NCBI GenBank assembly: GCA_944320785.1
Contig: CALUIR010000027.1
Coordinates: 1-38,582 of the forward strand
Length of the DNA stretch: 38,582 nt
Source of the DNA: an uncultured Bacteroidaceae bacterium
Lineage (GTDB): Bacteria; Bacteroidota; Bacteroidia; Bacteroidales; Bacteroidaceae
Reading direction: 5' to 3'
The position numbers and the translations under genes were made by a program. Positions 9,344 through 16,782 of this stretch are shown piece by piece. Under the pieces are notes generated by a model. The model was not told the DNA's origin. It did no database searches and saw only the letters and a list, made by a program, of their open reading frames with translations. Position 1 is the first letter of the stretch. Each line of letters begins with the position of its first letter.

Positions 9344-11008
9344 TCACCCTTTAGCCTCTTGGTATAAGAATCGTTTTATGCTTTTCTTGGCGGTCTTTTC
9401 AAATTCTTCCGGATAGATTTTTATTTTTGCGATTTGGGAATAGGCCGGAAGCTGGACATTCAGGTTTTTTTTGTTTTCCTCCATGACGGCTTCTATCTGG
9501 TTGAGGGTGAGCCCATGAGCGTAAGCATCGTCAAAATCAGGGTAAATCAGTGCAACCAATTTGTCACGTTGCAATACAATCAGGGACTCTGAAACGTAAG
9601 GCATGTTGTTGAGCTTGCTTTCTATTTCTTCCGGATAGATGTTTTGCCCGGAAGAATTGAGCAACACGTTTTTGCTTCTTCCTTTCACGTAAATGTTCCC
9701 GTTGTTGTCCATGACGGCAAGGTCTCCGGTGTGAAGCCATCCGTTAGCATCAATGACCTGTGCCGTGGCGGCTTCGTTCTTGTAATAGCCCAGCATCAGG
9801 TTGTCGCCCTTGCAAATGATTTCCCCTGCGACGTTCTGCGGATCGGGGGAGTCTATTTTCACTTCCATGCGTGAAGCCGCTTTCCCGCATGAACCCGGTT
9901 GCAAGTCTTTCCAATAGCTGGAGCAGATGATGGGGCCGCATTCCGTCATGCCATAGGCTATCGTGTAGGGGAAATCTATTTTTTTCAGGAATGCTTCCAC
10001 ATCTGCATTGAAGGGCGCCCCGCCGATGATGATTTCCAAGAAATTGCCACCAAACGCATCCATGGCTTCCTTTTTCGCATAAGCTTTGATTTTGTCGTTG
10101 ATGATAGGGACATGGAGCAGGAAACGGCCGATATGGGTGTCCACACGCGGCAGGATATGTTTCTTGATGATTTTTTCTACGATAAGGGGTACGCAGGAGA
10201 TGACTCTCGGCCGAATTTCGGCAAAGGATTGCATGATGATTTTAGGTGAGGGCATCCGGGTGAGGAACCAGATGTGCGCTCCGGCGCAAAAACCGTATAG
10301 GAAATCATAGACCATCCCGAACACGTGTCCCATAGGAAGCATGGCGACTATTTTGTCACCGGGTTGCAGACGGATTTTCTCGTGGCAGTACTTCACGTTT
10401 GAGAGAATGCTCCGATAGGGCAGCATGACACCTTTGGAATAGCCGGTCGTGCCGGAAGTGTAATTGATGATGGATAATCTTTCTGGCGTGTCTTTCACGT
10501 AGGCGATATGTTCGGGGCGGAAGTTGCGGGGGAATTTATGCCCGTAGCTTTCATTCAAATGCTCGCGGACATAAGACAATGCGTCTGAACGGGAAATCAA
10601 GACCGAGAAATCCAGCAGTCCCACGATGCCTTCCAAATGGGGCATGGCTTCTTCGTTGAGGTTTTCCCAGATTTGGTCGCCAACGAACAGCATCCGCGCT
10701 TCCGAGTGGTTGACGATGTTGTGGATGTTGTCTGCCTTGAATTCATGCAGGATGGGGATGATGACGGCACCGTAGGTAATGGTGGCCAAGAAGGCTACGG
10801 CCCAATGTGCGCTGTTCCTGCCGCAGACGGCTATTTTGTCGCCCTGCTGTATTCCGGCGCTTTCAAACAGGATGTGCAGTTTTTCTATTTTGCGCGCCAC
10901 GTCTTTGTATTGGAGGGTAACGCCTTTGTAGTCAGTCAGGGCGTTGAGGTCCCAGTTATTTATGATGCTTTGTTCTACAAGGTTGATGAAGCTTGTCTCT
11001 TTTTCCAT
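9344..11008 (-). CDS. AMP-binding long-chain fatty acid-CoA ligase
   Basis: This 554-residue member of the ANL (acyl-adenylate-forming) family activates a carboxylic acid, probably a long-chain fatty acid, with ATP and CoA. The P-loop YTSGTTGYSKG is at residues 183-193. The YGMTECGP motif, the GWLHTGDLA motif and KGRSKNVLLNSSGQNIYPEE follow in order, with the catalytic Lys region (TAKKSIKRF) near the end. The start is MEKETSFINLVEQ at 11008; the longer ORF adds 27 hydrophobic residues encoded across the promoter. A -7 box TACTTTTG lies at 11036-11043 on the minus strand, with no clear -33 box. It is the first gene of a pair with the helicase. Substrate chain length cannot be read from the sequence. 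Confidence 0.9.
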   Translation of the reverse strand: MEKETSFINLVEQSIINNWDLNALTDYKGVTLQYKDVARKIEKLHILFESAGIQQGDKIAVCGRNSAHWAVAFLATITYGAVIIPILHEFKADNIHNIVNHSEARMLFVGDQIWENLNEEAMPHLEGIVGLLDFSVLISRSDALSYVREHLNESYGHKFPRNFRPEHIAYVKDTPERLSIINYTSGTTGYSKGVMLPYRSILSNVKYCHEKIRLQPGDKIVAMLPMGHVFGMVYDFLYGFCAGAHIWFLTRMPSPKIIMQSFAEIRPRVISCVPLIVEKIIKKHILPRVDTHIGRFLLHVPIINDKIKAYAKKEAMDAFGGNFLEIIIGGAPFNADVEAFLKKIDFPYTIAYGMTECGPIICSSYWKDLQPGSCGKAASRMEVKIDSPDPQNVAGEIICKGDNLMLGYYKNEAATAQVIDANGWLHTGDLAVMDNNGNIYVKGRSKNVLLNSSGQNIYPEEIESKLNNMPYVSESLIVLQRDKLVALIYPDFDDAYAHGLTLNQIEAVMEENKKNLNVQLPAYSQIAKIKIYPEEFEKTAKKSIKRFLYQEAKG

Positions 11009-11070
11009 TTTGAAGTGATTTCTAAAAATCGGTTGCAAAAGTAGAAAAACATTAACAATAAATAAAGGAA

Positions 11071-11107
11071 AGCCTGATGGATTAGGCAATTTTAACCCCT
11101 TCAGGCT
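11071..11107 (-). terminator. Possible terminator of the aldose epimerase gene
   Basis: AGCCTGA (11071-11077) pairs with TCAGGCT (11101-11107), with flanking AAAGG/CCTTT after a 2-base bulge. On the minus strand the stem is followed by TTTATTGTTA. It lies about 20 bases after the stop at 11129. Confidence 0.5.
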
Positions 11108-11128
11108 CCTTTCGCTTTTTAGCCCTTG

Positions 11129-12268
11129 CTATTGTTCCACGGAGAATTTGAAGATACATTCGCTGGCATAAGTTTGCCCCGGCTCCAGCACGGCCGATGG
11201 CCATTCGGGCTTGTTGGGGCTGTCCGGGTAATGTTGCGTTTCCAATACCACGGCACTGCGTTCAGGGTAGGCGATGCCTTGCTTGCCCGTGATGCTTCCG
11301 TCCAAGAAGTTCCCGGTGTACATTTGCACGCCCGGTTCGTTGGTGTACACTTCCAGCACGATGCCGGTGTCAGGCGATTTCAGCCGCGCGGCGACTTGCC
11401 GGACGTTGCCTTTCGTGTTCAGCACCCAGTTGTGGTCGTATCCTTTCCCGTTTTTCAGTTGGGCGAAATCTTGGTTGATGTCTTGTCCTATCGGTTTGGG
11501 CGTGGTAAAGTCCATGGGCGTCCCTGCCACAGGAAGGATTTCGCCGGTGGTCATGAATGTGCTGTCCACAGGGGTGTAGTAATCGGCATTCAAATATAAG
11601 ATGTCGTTGTACACGGGCTGTGCCGGGTTGCCGGACAGGTTGAAATAAGAATGGTTGGTCATGTTGATGACGGTTTTCCGGTCGGTGGTGGCGCTGTACC
11701 GGATGTCGATGGCATTGTCTTCCGTCAGTTTGAAAAGCACTTTGGCCGTGACGTTGCCGGGGAATCCTTGGTCGCCGTCCGGCGAGACGCGGGTCAGTTC
11801 CAAAGTGGTGCTGTCCACCTGCCGGGCGATGTAGGGTTGGTATTGCCATCCTTTCGTCCCTCCGTGCAGGCAATGCCCGAAGTTGTTGCGGGGCAGTTGC
11901 ACGGTATCGCCGTCCATCACGAACCGTCCTTGGTTGATGCGGTTGGCGTAGCGTCCGATGGACGCGCCGAAGTCGGTTTCCGTATGCATGTAGTCATGGA
12001 TGTTGTCGAAACCCAATGCTACATCGTGCATGCGGCCGTCCCGTCCCGGCACCATGATGGAGACGATGCGTCCGCCGAAATTGGTGATGCATACCTCCAT
12101 CCCCTTTGAGTTCTTCAACGTGAAGAGGCCGATGTCCACACCGTCAATGGTGGTTTGGAAGTCTTGGGGATTCAGCCCCGACAGCGTGGCCGCAGGCTGT
12201 TGTGTGCAAGATACTGTCAGGAATGCAGCGATACCTGCCCATAAAGTCCGTTTTTTCATTTTATTCAA
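11129..12268 (-). CDS. galM: Aldose 1-epimerase (mutarotase), lipoprotein
   Basis: This enzyme interconverts alpha and beta anomers of aldoses such as galactose and glucose. The 379-residue protein starts with a lipoprotein signal peptide ending in LTVSC (Cys21), so it probably sits on a periplasmic or outer-membrane face. Family motifs are GRYANRI (104-111), CLHGG with His135, TNHSYFNL with His206 as the expected acid, and LETQHYPD with Glu343 as the expected base; all catalytic positions are kept. An alternative start three codons in (12259) is possible. A -7 box TAGCTTTG is at 12288-12295 on the minus strand. It is divergent from the transglutaminase-like lipoprotein. Its role is probably to supply the right anomer after glycan hydrolysis. 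Confidence 0.93.
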   Translation of the reverse strand: MNKMKKRTLWAGIAAFLTVSCTQQPAATLSGLNPQDFQTTIDGVDIGLFTLKNSKGMEVCITNFGGRIVSIMVPGRDGRMHDVALGFDNIHDYMHTETDFGASIGRYANRINQGRFVMDGDTVQLPRNNFGHCLHGGTKGWQYQPYIARQVDSTTLELTRVSPDGDQGFPGNVTAKVLFKLTEDNAIDIRYSATTDRKTVINMTNHSYFNLSGNPAQPVYNDILYLNADYYTPVDSTFMTTGEILPVAGTPMDFTTPKPIGQDINQDFAQLKNGKGYDHNWVLNTKGNVRQVAARLKSPDTGIVLEVYTNEPGVQMYTGNFLDGSITGKQGIAYPERSAVVLETQHYPDSPNKPEWPSAVLEPGQTYASECIFKFSVEQ

Positions 12269-12428
12269 TAGGTTTGGTTTACGGCTGCAAAGCTAATATT
12301 TGGCAGTGGTTCCCGGCTCATGAGGCGGCATGTTCTGCAACAGGTATCCCGGCATGTTTCCATGTTTATGCAGGCGGAAACATCCAACCATCTGTTTGGG
12401 AAACCCAGATTGCCCCCATGATAACTTC

Positions 12429-12520
12429 ATCTTTCGCCTAAAGATAAAGAATTTGCCCGTATGAGCCGGGTCTCGCACACGGCTGATCCGGGCTTCCCGC
12501 ACGGGCAAGCCGGATTTTCT
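12429..12520. repeat. Intergenic palindrome element, copy 2 (single palindrome plus GC-rich module)
   Basis: One 17-bp palindrome, ATCTTTCGCCTAAAGAT (12429-12445), is preceded by CATGATAACTTC and followed by AAAGAATTTGCCCG. A GC-rich module on the minus strand near 12492-12520 (TCCGGCTTGCCCGTGC, then GGAAGCCC) matches the left flank of the 35.4-kb copy base for base over most of its length. It lies between the divergent galM and transglutaminase genes (12269-12623), where I see no coding sequence. Confidence 0.7.
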
Positions 12521-12563
12521 TCCTGCTAAGGTGGCAGGGACAAACTGGGAAATCCCGTTTTCA

Positions 12564-12595
12564 TTTGCCTTTGCGCACTCCTTTCACTATATTTG
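12564..12595 (+). promoter_or_regulatory. Promoter for the transglutaminase-like lipoprotein gene
   Basis: TTTG (12564-12567), 20 bp, then TATATTTG (12588-12595). The ATG at 12624 follows 28 bases later. Confidence 0.8.
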
Positions 12596-12623
12596 CCGGT
12601 GCAAATTAGAAATGTATATAACT

Positions 12624-15266
12624 ATGAAAAAATGGAGATTATGGGCAGGCTTGACGGCACTTGTGGCTTTGGTGTCCTGCCAAGAAAGGCATTTCATCAC
12701 GGATGCCAGCGAGCGGGAGGAGGTGGAAGCCGGTTTCAACGCCCGGAAAGAACAGTTGGCCATGACGGAGATTTTTGACGTGTTCAGCCGGGAAATGCGG
12801 CAGGAGGAACGGGAAGCCATGATGTTCCTTTACGCATACATGCCGGTGGCAGACTTGGCGGACCATTCCGGCGATTGGCATTTGGCGAATGTGCGCACGG
12901 TGTTGAAGGCGCGCCGGGAGATGCCGTGGGGCAAAGAAGTGCCTGAGCGGGAGTTCCGGCACTTTGTGCTGCCGCCCCGTGTCAACAATGAAATCCTTGA
13001 CGGTTTCCGCACTGCTTGCTATGATGAATTGAAAGCGCGTGTGCAGGGGCTTTCCCTTCACGACGCAGTATTGGAAGTGAACCACTGGTGCCACGAGAAA
13101 GCCACGTACACGCCGAGCGATGCCCGCACCAGTTCCCCCTTGGCTACCATGCGGACCGCTTATGGCCGTTGCGGGGAAGAATCGACCTTGTTGGTGGCTG
13201 CCTTGCGCACGGTGGGCATTCCTGCCCGGCAGGTTTACACGCCGCGATGGGCGCATACCGACGACAACCACGCATGGGTGGAAGCATGGGTGGACGGGAA
13301 ATGGCATTTCATGGGAGCCTGTGAGCCAGAACCTGTGCTGGACTTGGGGTGGTTCAACGCGCCGGCAGCCAGGGGCATGCTGATGCACACGAAAGTATTC
13401 GGGAAATACCATGGCCCGGAAGAAGTGATTCGGGAGAGTACGCTGAACACGGAAATCAACGTGACGGCTCATTATGCAGAGACAGCCCAAGCCTATGTCC
13501 GCGTGGTGGATGCGGACGGGCAACCGGCAGACAGCGCGAAAGTGGAATTCAAGTTGTACAATTATGCGGAATTTTGCACGGTCGTCACGAAATGTACCGA
13601 TAAGGAGGGACGTACATCCTTGACTGCCGGCAAGGGCGACATGCTGGCATGGGCATCCAAAGGCGGGAAATTCGGCTTCGGCAAGCTTTCTTTCGGGAAC
13701 GACCGCGAAATCACGGTGAAGCTGGAACATAAGGAAGGAGATGCCTTCTCTCTGCCGATCGACATCGTGCCGCCGGTGGAAAAGGCCGTGACCGTGACCG
13801 TCACGCCGGAACAGCGGGCGGAAAACAACCGGCGGTTCGCGGCTGAGGACTCCATCCGAAATGCCTACGTGGCTACCTTCATGACGAAGGAACAGGCGGA
13901 GAAAGTGGCGGAAGAAAACGGCACGGGCAAGGAACGCACCGTAACACTTCTTCTGAAGTCGCGGGGCAACCATGCCGAGATAGCCCGCTTCATCGCGGAA
14001 GCGCCTGACGGCAAGAAAGAAGCCGCTCTCCGTTTGTTGGAGAACGTGTCTGAAAAAGATTTGCGTGATGCCCCGGCAGCCGTGCTGGCCGACCATTTGC
14101 TGAACACGCCGTCCTTGGATGAATACCCGTCCGCCTATTTCGACCGATACGTGCAAAACCCCAGGATTGCCTACGAAGCACTGACCCCGTACAAGTCCTT
14201 CTTGCAACAGGACACCACGCTCATCCGTCTTGTGCAGCGCAATCCCGGCTCACTGATAGCGTGGTGCAACCGCAACATTTTGGTGGACGACGGCATGAAT
14301 GATGCCAATGTTTACATGTCGCCGGAAGGAGTGTGGAAGACAAGGGTGGCGGATGCCCGTTCGCGCGACGTGTTCTTCGTGGCTGTCTTGAGAGCGGCAG
14401 GCATTCCGGCACGCATCAACGAAGTGACCTCCAAGGTACAGTTCACCACGCTGGACGGCGTATGGATGGATGTGTCGTTCAGTGCCTCCCAAAGCCCTGT
14501 CATGCCATCCGGCCAGCTTGTGGCGGCCTACCGTCCCGTCAAAGCATTGGAAAACCCGCTTTATTACTACCATTACACCCTTTCGCGCTTTGACAACGGG
14601 ACGTTCCGGCTGATGAATTACCCCGAAGATGCGTCCGGCAGTTGGAAAGAACTGCTATCGGAACCCTTGCGGTTGAATGCCGGCTATTACATGCTAGTCA
14701 CCGGCACCCGCCTAGCTAACGGGAGCGTGCTTTCGCAAACCGTTTTCTTCACGGTGGAAAAAGGCAAAACCACCCGCATCGACTTGACGATGCGCGACAA
14801 TCCGGATGTTGTAAAAGTGATTGGCAACCTCAATTCCGAAGCCTTGTTCCGGCCTGTGGGCGGAGGAACGCCGCAAAGTTTGCTTTCTGCCACCGGGCGA
14901 GGGTATTATGTCGTCGGCATCTTGGGCGCAGGACAAGAGCCGACGAACCATGCGCTGCGCGATATTGCCGCCGTCCGCAGCGAGCTTGAAGGGTGGGGCC
15001 GGAGCCTTGTCTTGCTGTGGGCCGACCCGTCCATGGAGCAGAAGTTCCGCAAGGATGAGTTTCCCGGCCTGCCGTCCACCATCGTTTGGGGCACAGACAT
15101 CGACGGGAGTCTCCGGCATGAAATCATCGTCAACATGAACCTGAAGGGCAATGTCCATCTTCCGTTGTTCGTGATTGCCGACACGTTCAACCGGGTGGTC
15201 TTCGTGTCGCAGGGCTACACCATCGGGTTGGGCGAACAGTTGCTTAAAGTCATCCGGCAACTTTAA
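12624..15266 (+). CDS. Transglutaminase-like lipoprotein with thioredoxin-like C-terminal domain
   Basis: This 880-residue protein has a lipoprotein signal peptide (lipobox ending at Cys19). A transglutaminase-like papain-fold domain at residues ~145-245 keeps Cys183 (GRCGEES) and His216 (DDNHAWVEAW); an acidic residue follows in MGACEPEP. Around residues 285-390 there is a carboxypeptidase-regulatory/Ig-like region (VRVVDADGQPADSAKVEFKL). A second Cys-less segment near residue 590 (FFVAVLRAAGIPARI) looks like a decayed copy of the transglutaminase core. The last ~140 residues (YYVVGILGAG ... PLFVIADTFNRVVF) resemble a thioredoxin fold without CXXC. The start at 12624 is chosen because it gives the lipoprotein signal; the GTG-initiated extension spans the promoter. 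Its activity is probably peptidase-like or structural in the cell envelope, not proven cross-linking. Confidence 0.85.
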   Translation: MKKWRLWAGLTALVALVSCQERHFITDASEREEVEAGFNARKEQLAMTEIFDVFSREMRQEEREAMMFLYAYMPVADLADHSGDWHLANVRTVLKARREMPWGKEVPEREFRHFVLPPRVNNEILDGFRTACYDELKARVQGLSLHDAVLEVNHWCHEKATYTPSDARTSSPLATMRTAYGRCGEESTLLVAALRTVGIPARQVYTPRWAHTDDNHAWVEAWVDGKWHFMGACEPEPVLDLGWFNAPAARGMLMHTKVFGKYHGPEEVIRESTLNTEINVTAHYAETAQAYVRVVDADGQPADSAKVEFKLYNYAEFCTVVTKCTDKEGRTSLTAGKGDMLAWASKGGKFGFGKLSFGNDREITVKLEHKEGDAFSLPIDIVPPVEKAVTVTVTPEQRAENNRRFAAEDSIRNAYVATFMTKEQAEKVAEENGTGKERTVTLLLKSRGNHAEIARFIAEAPDGKKEAALRLLENVSEKDLRDAPAAVLADHLLNTPSLDEYPSAYFDRYVQNPRIAYEALTPYKSFLQQDTTLIRLVQRNPGSLIAWCNRNILVDDGMNDANVYMSPEGVWKTRVADARSRDVFFVAVLRAAGIPARINEVTSKVQFTTLDGVWMDVSFSASQSPVMPSGQLVAAYRPVKALENPLYYYHYTLSRFDNGTFRLMNYPEDASGSWKELLSEPLRLNAGYYMLVTGTRLANGSVLSQTVFFTVEKGKTTRIDLTMRDNPDVVKVIGNLNSEALFRPVGGGTPQSLLSATGRGYYVVGILGAGQEPTNHALRDIAAVRSELEGWGRSLVLLWADPSMEQKFRKDEFPGLPSTIVWGTDIDGSLRHEIIVNMNLKGNVHLPLFVIADTFNRVVFVSQGYTIGLGEQLLKVIRQL

Positions 15267-15275
15267 CAGGACGGG

Positions 15276-15317
15276 GAGGCCGGCTGGACGGGGAAATCCG
15301 AGCGTGCCACCGGCCTC
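15276..15317 (+). terminator. Weak terminator candidate after the transglutaminase-like gene
   Basis: GAGGCCGG (15276-15283) pairs with CCGGCCTC (15310-15317) across a 26-base loop, 10 bases after the stop. There is no T tract after it. Confidence 0.35.
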
Positions 15318-15393
15318 AGTCATATTGAAAAATTGTTAAACCCTGAAATCGGAACAGTTTGTATTCCAACAATGGTTTCATTCAGGTAACCAA

Positions 15394-15434
15394 GTGTTCC
15401 CCAAGTGCCTTCTTGCAAGATGCTTGGGGAACAC
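15394..15434. promoter_or_regulatory. Possible operator: 12-bp inverted repeat around a 10-bp palindrome over the cupin promoter
   Basis: GTGTTCCCCAAG (15394-15405) and CTTGGGGAACAC (15423-15434) are perfect inverted copies. Between them is the exact palindrome TCTTGCAAGA (15411-15420). The right arm falls in the spacer between the -33 and -7 boxes of the cupin gene, where a bound protein would affect polymerase. Confidence 0.6.
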
Positions 15435-15443
15435 CTACTTTTG
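15413..15443 (+). promoter_or_regulatory. Promoter for the cupin gene
   Basis: TTG (15413-15415), 20 bp, then TACTTTTG (15436-15443). The ATG at 15471 follows 27 bases later. Confidence 0.75.
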
Positions 15444-15470
15444 CAAGGAAATCATTAAAAGACATAGGAT

Positions 15471-15920
15471 ATGAAAAAGATTGAAGATTTGGCAGAAGCA
15501 AAGAATTTCACGGCCGTCAATATCGGGAAGCTGAATGAGTTGGGCGGTTATGCGTTGACTATCGGGCCTGACGTCCAAATACCGGGAAAGGTTTTTGGCG
15601 GTGCATCAGTGAATGCAACCGGGGCGGAATTCTCGTTCCAGTCTTTCCTCCCGGGGACAGAAACGGGATTCCTGCACACGCACAAAAGCCATGAGGAACT
15701 GTATTTCTTCTTGGGCGGCACGGGCGAGTTCCAAGTGGACGGCCAAGTGTTCCCGGTGTGCGAAGGCAGCGTAGTGCGTGTGGCGCCGGAAGGCCGCCGT
15801 TCCGTCCGCAACAACGGCACAGAGCCGCTCCTCATGCTTTGCGTGCAATACCGGGGCGGGACGTTCACGGCGGAGGATGCTTCCGATGGCAATATTCTGG
15901 ACAGCCCGGTGAAATGGTAA
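15471..15920 (+). CDS. Small cupin-fold protein
   Basis: This 149-residue single-domain cupin has motif 1 as HTHKSHEELYFFLGGTGEF, with His69, His71 and Glu75 or Glu76 as likely metal ligands. Motif 2 (PEGRRSVRNNG) has Ser111 where the usual fourth ligand His stands, so metal binding may be by three residues or altered. No signal peptide is seen, so it is cytoplasmic. Such proteins may be isomerases, dioxygenases or sugar sensors; no specific substrate can be assigned. It has its own promoter with a dyad that suggests regulation, and it converges on cutC with a shared terminator. Confidence 0.85.
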   Translation: MKKIEDLAEAKNFTAVNIGKLNELGGYALTIGPDVQIPGKVFGGASVNATGAEFSFQSFLPGTETGFLHTHKSHEELYFFLGGTGEFQVDGQVFPVCEGSVVRVAPEGRRSVRNNGTEPLLMLCVQYRGGTFTAEDASDGNILDSPVKW

Positions 15921-15956
15921 ACGGCTTTGGCGAATGTTAAAGCAACGTTGAAACGA

Positions 15957-15993
15957 AAATCCCGTTTCCGAAACAATGCCGGAAGCGGGATTT
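15957..15993. terminator. Bidirectional terminator between the cupin gene and cutC
   Basis: AAATCCCGTTTCCG and CGGAAGCGGGATTT pair over 14 bp with one G-T pair around a 9-base loop. A and T runs at the ends suit both convergent genes (stops at 15920 plus and 16030 minus). Confidence 0.75.
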
Positions 15994-16029
15994 GCACATA
16001 TATAAATTATGGTATAGGAACTCCGTCAA

Positions 16030-16782
16030 CTATCTTCCCAGCAGCCGGATGATTTCCGCCACTTTGGCGGCATCGGTCCGTTCTTGGCTGTACTCGTTGA
16101 TATGGACGGTGCCGCCCATCGATACGGCTGGATTCCGGCAGGCCATGCGGCTTTCAATGGAGGAACGTGCCGAGAAGTGGAACTCGCGGCAGCCGGTCTC
16201 TTGTGCTATCTTCACGATGTTGCTGGCGCGGATGCCGCATCCCGGCATGATGGCAATCCTTCCTTTCGCTTGTTCCTGCAAGGCTTTCAGCCGGGGAATG
16301 CCTTCTTCTGCCGTGCGCATCCCGCCGGAAGTCAGGATGCGGCCGCATCCCAGCGCGATGATGTCCTCCAATGCCTGCCGGGGATTCCGGCACATGTCGA
16401 ACGCCCGATGGAAGGTGACAGACATGCCTTGGGCTGCTTCCATCAATTTCTTCATGAGGGGGATGTCCACGTCTCCTTCAGCCGTGAGGCAGCCGAACAC
16501 CACCCCGTCGGCACCGGCACGGCGGGCGGTGCGGATATCCTCCAACATGATTTCCTGTTCGATGGGGGAGTAAAGGAAATCTCCTCCGCGAGGACGGATG
16601 ATGACATGCAGGCGGATGTCAAGCCGCTTCCGGGCGGTTTCAATTTCCCCGAAAGAAGGCGTTGTCCCTCCTTCGGGTATCCCGGCGCACAGTTCCACCC
16701 GGCAAGCGCCACCTTTTTGCGCTTCAATGGCGCTTTCCACGGAGTTGGCGCATACTTCGAACTGGTAAATCCCTGCCATCAT
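16030..16782 (-). CDS. cutC: CutC family protein
   Basis: This 250-residue TIM-barrel protein of the CutC family was named for copper homeostasis in E. coli; its biochemical activity remains unsettled. Family signatures are FEVCANSVESAIEAQKGGA at the N-terminus, VELCAGIPEGGTTPS, VIIRPRGGDFLYS, VTFHRAFD, ILTSGG and MPGCGI. The length is typical. The start ATG overlaps the fucosidase stop (ATGA at 16779-16782), so the pair is translationally coupled; a second ATG follows immediately. Pairing with a fucosidase instead of copper genes favours a role in carbohydrate metabolism, as an inference only. Confidence 0.92.
   Translation of the reverse strand: MMAGIYQFEVCANSVESAIEAQKGGACRVELCAGIPEGGTTPSFGEIETARKRLDIRLHVIIRPRGGDFLYSPIEQEIMLEDIRTARRAGADGVVFGCLTAEGDVDIPLMKKLMEAAQGMSVTFHRAFDMCRNPRQALEDIIALGCGRILTSGGMRTAEEGIPRLKALQEQAKGRIAIMPGCGIRASNIVKIAQETGCREFHFSARSSIESRMACRNPAVSMGGTVHINEYSQERTDAAKVAEIIRLLGR

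Noticed and set aside
12639-14207. Long 522-codon open frame on the minus strand opposite the transglutaminase-like gene
   Set aside because: It is the antisense shadow of a GC-biased gene: no signal or family motifs, His/Arg-rich composition, and the plus-strand frame has clear domains, promoter and lipobox.
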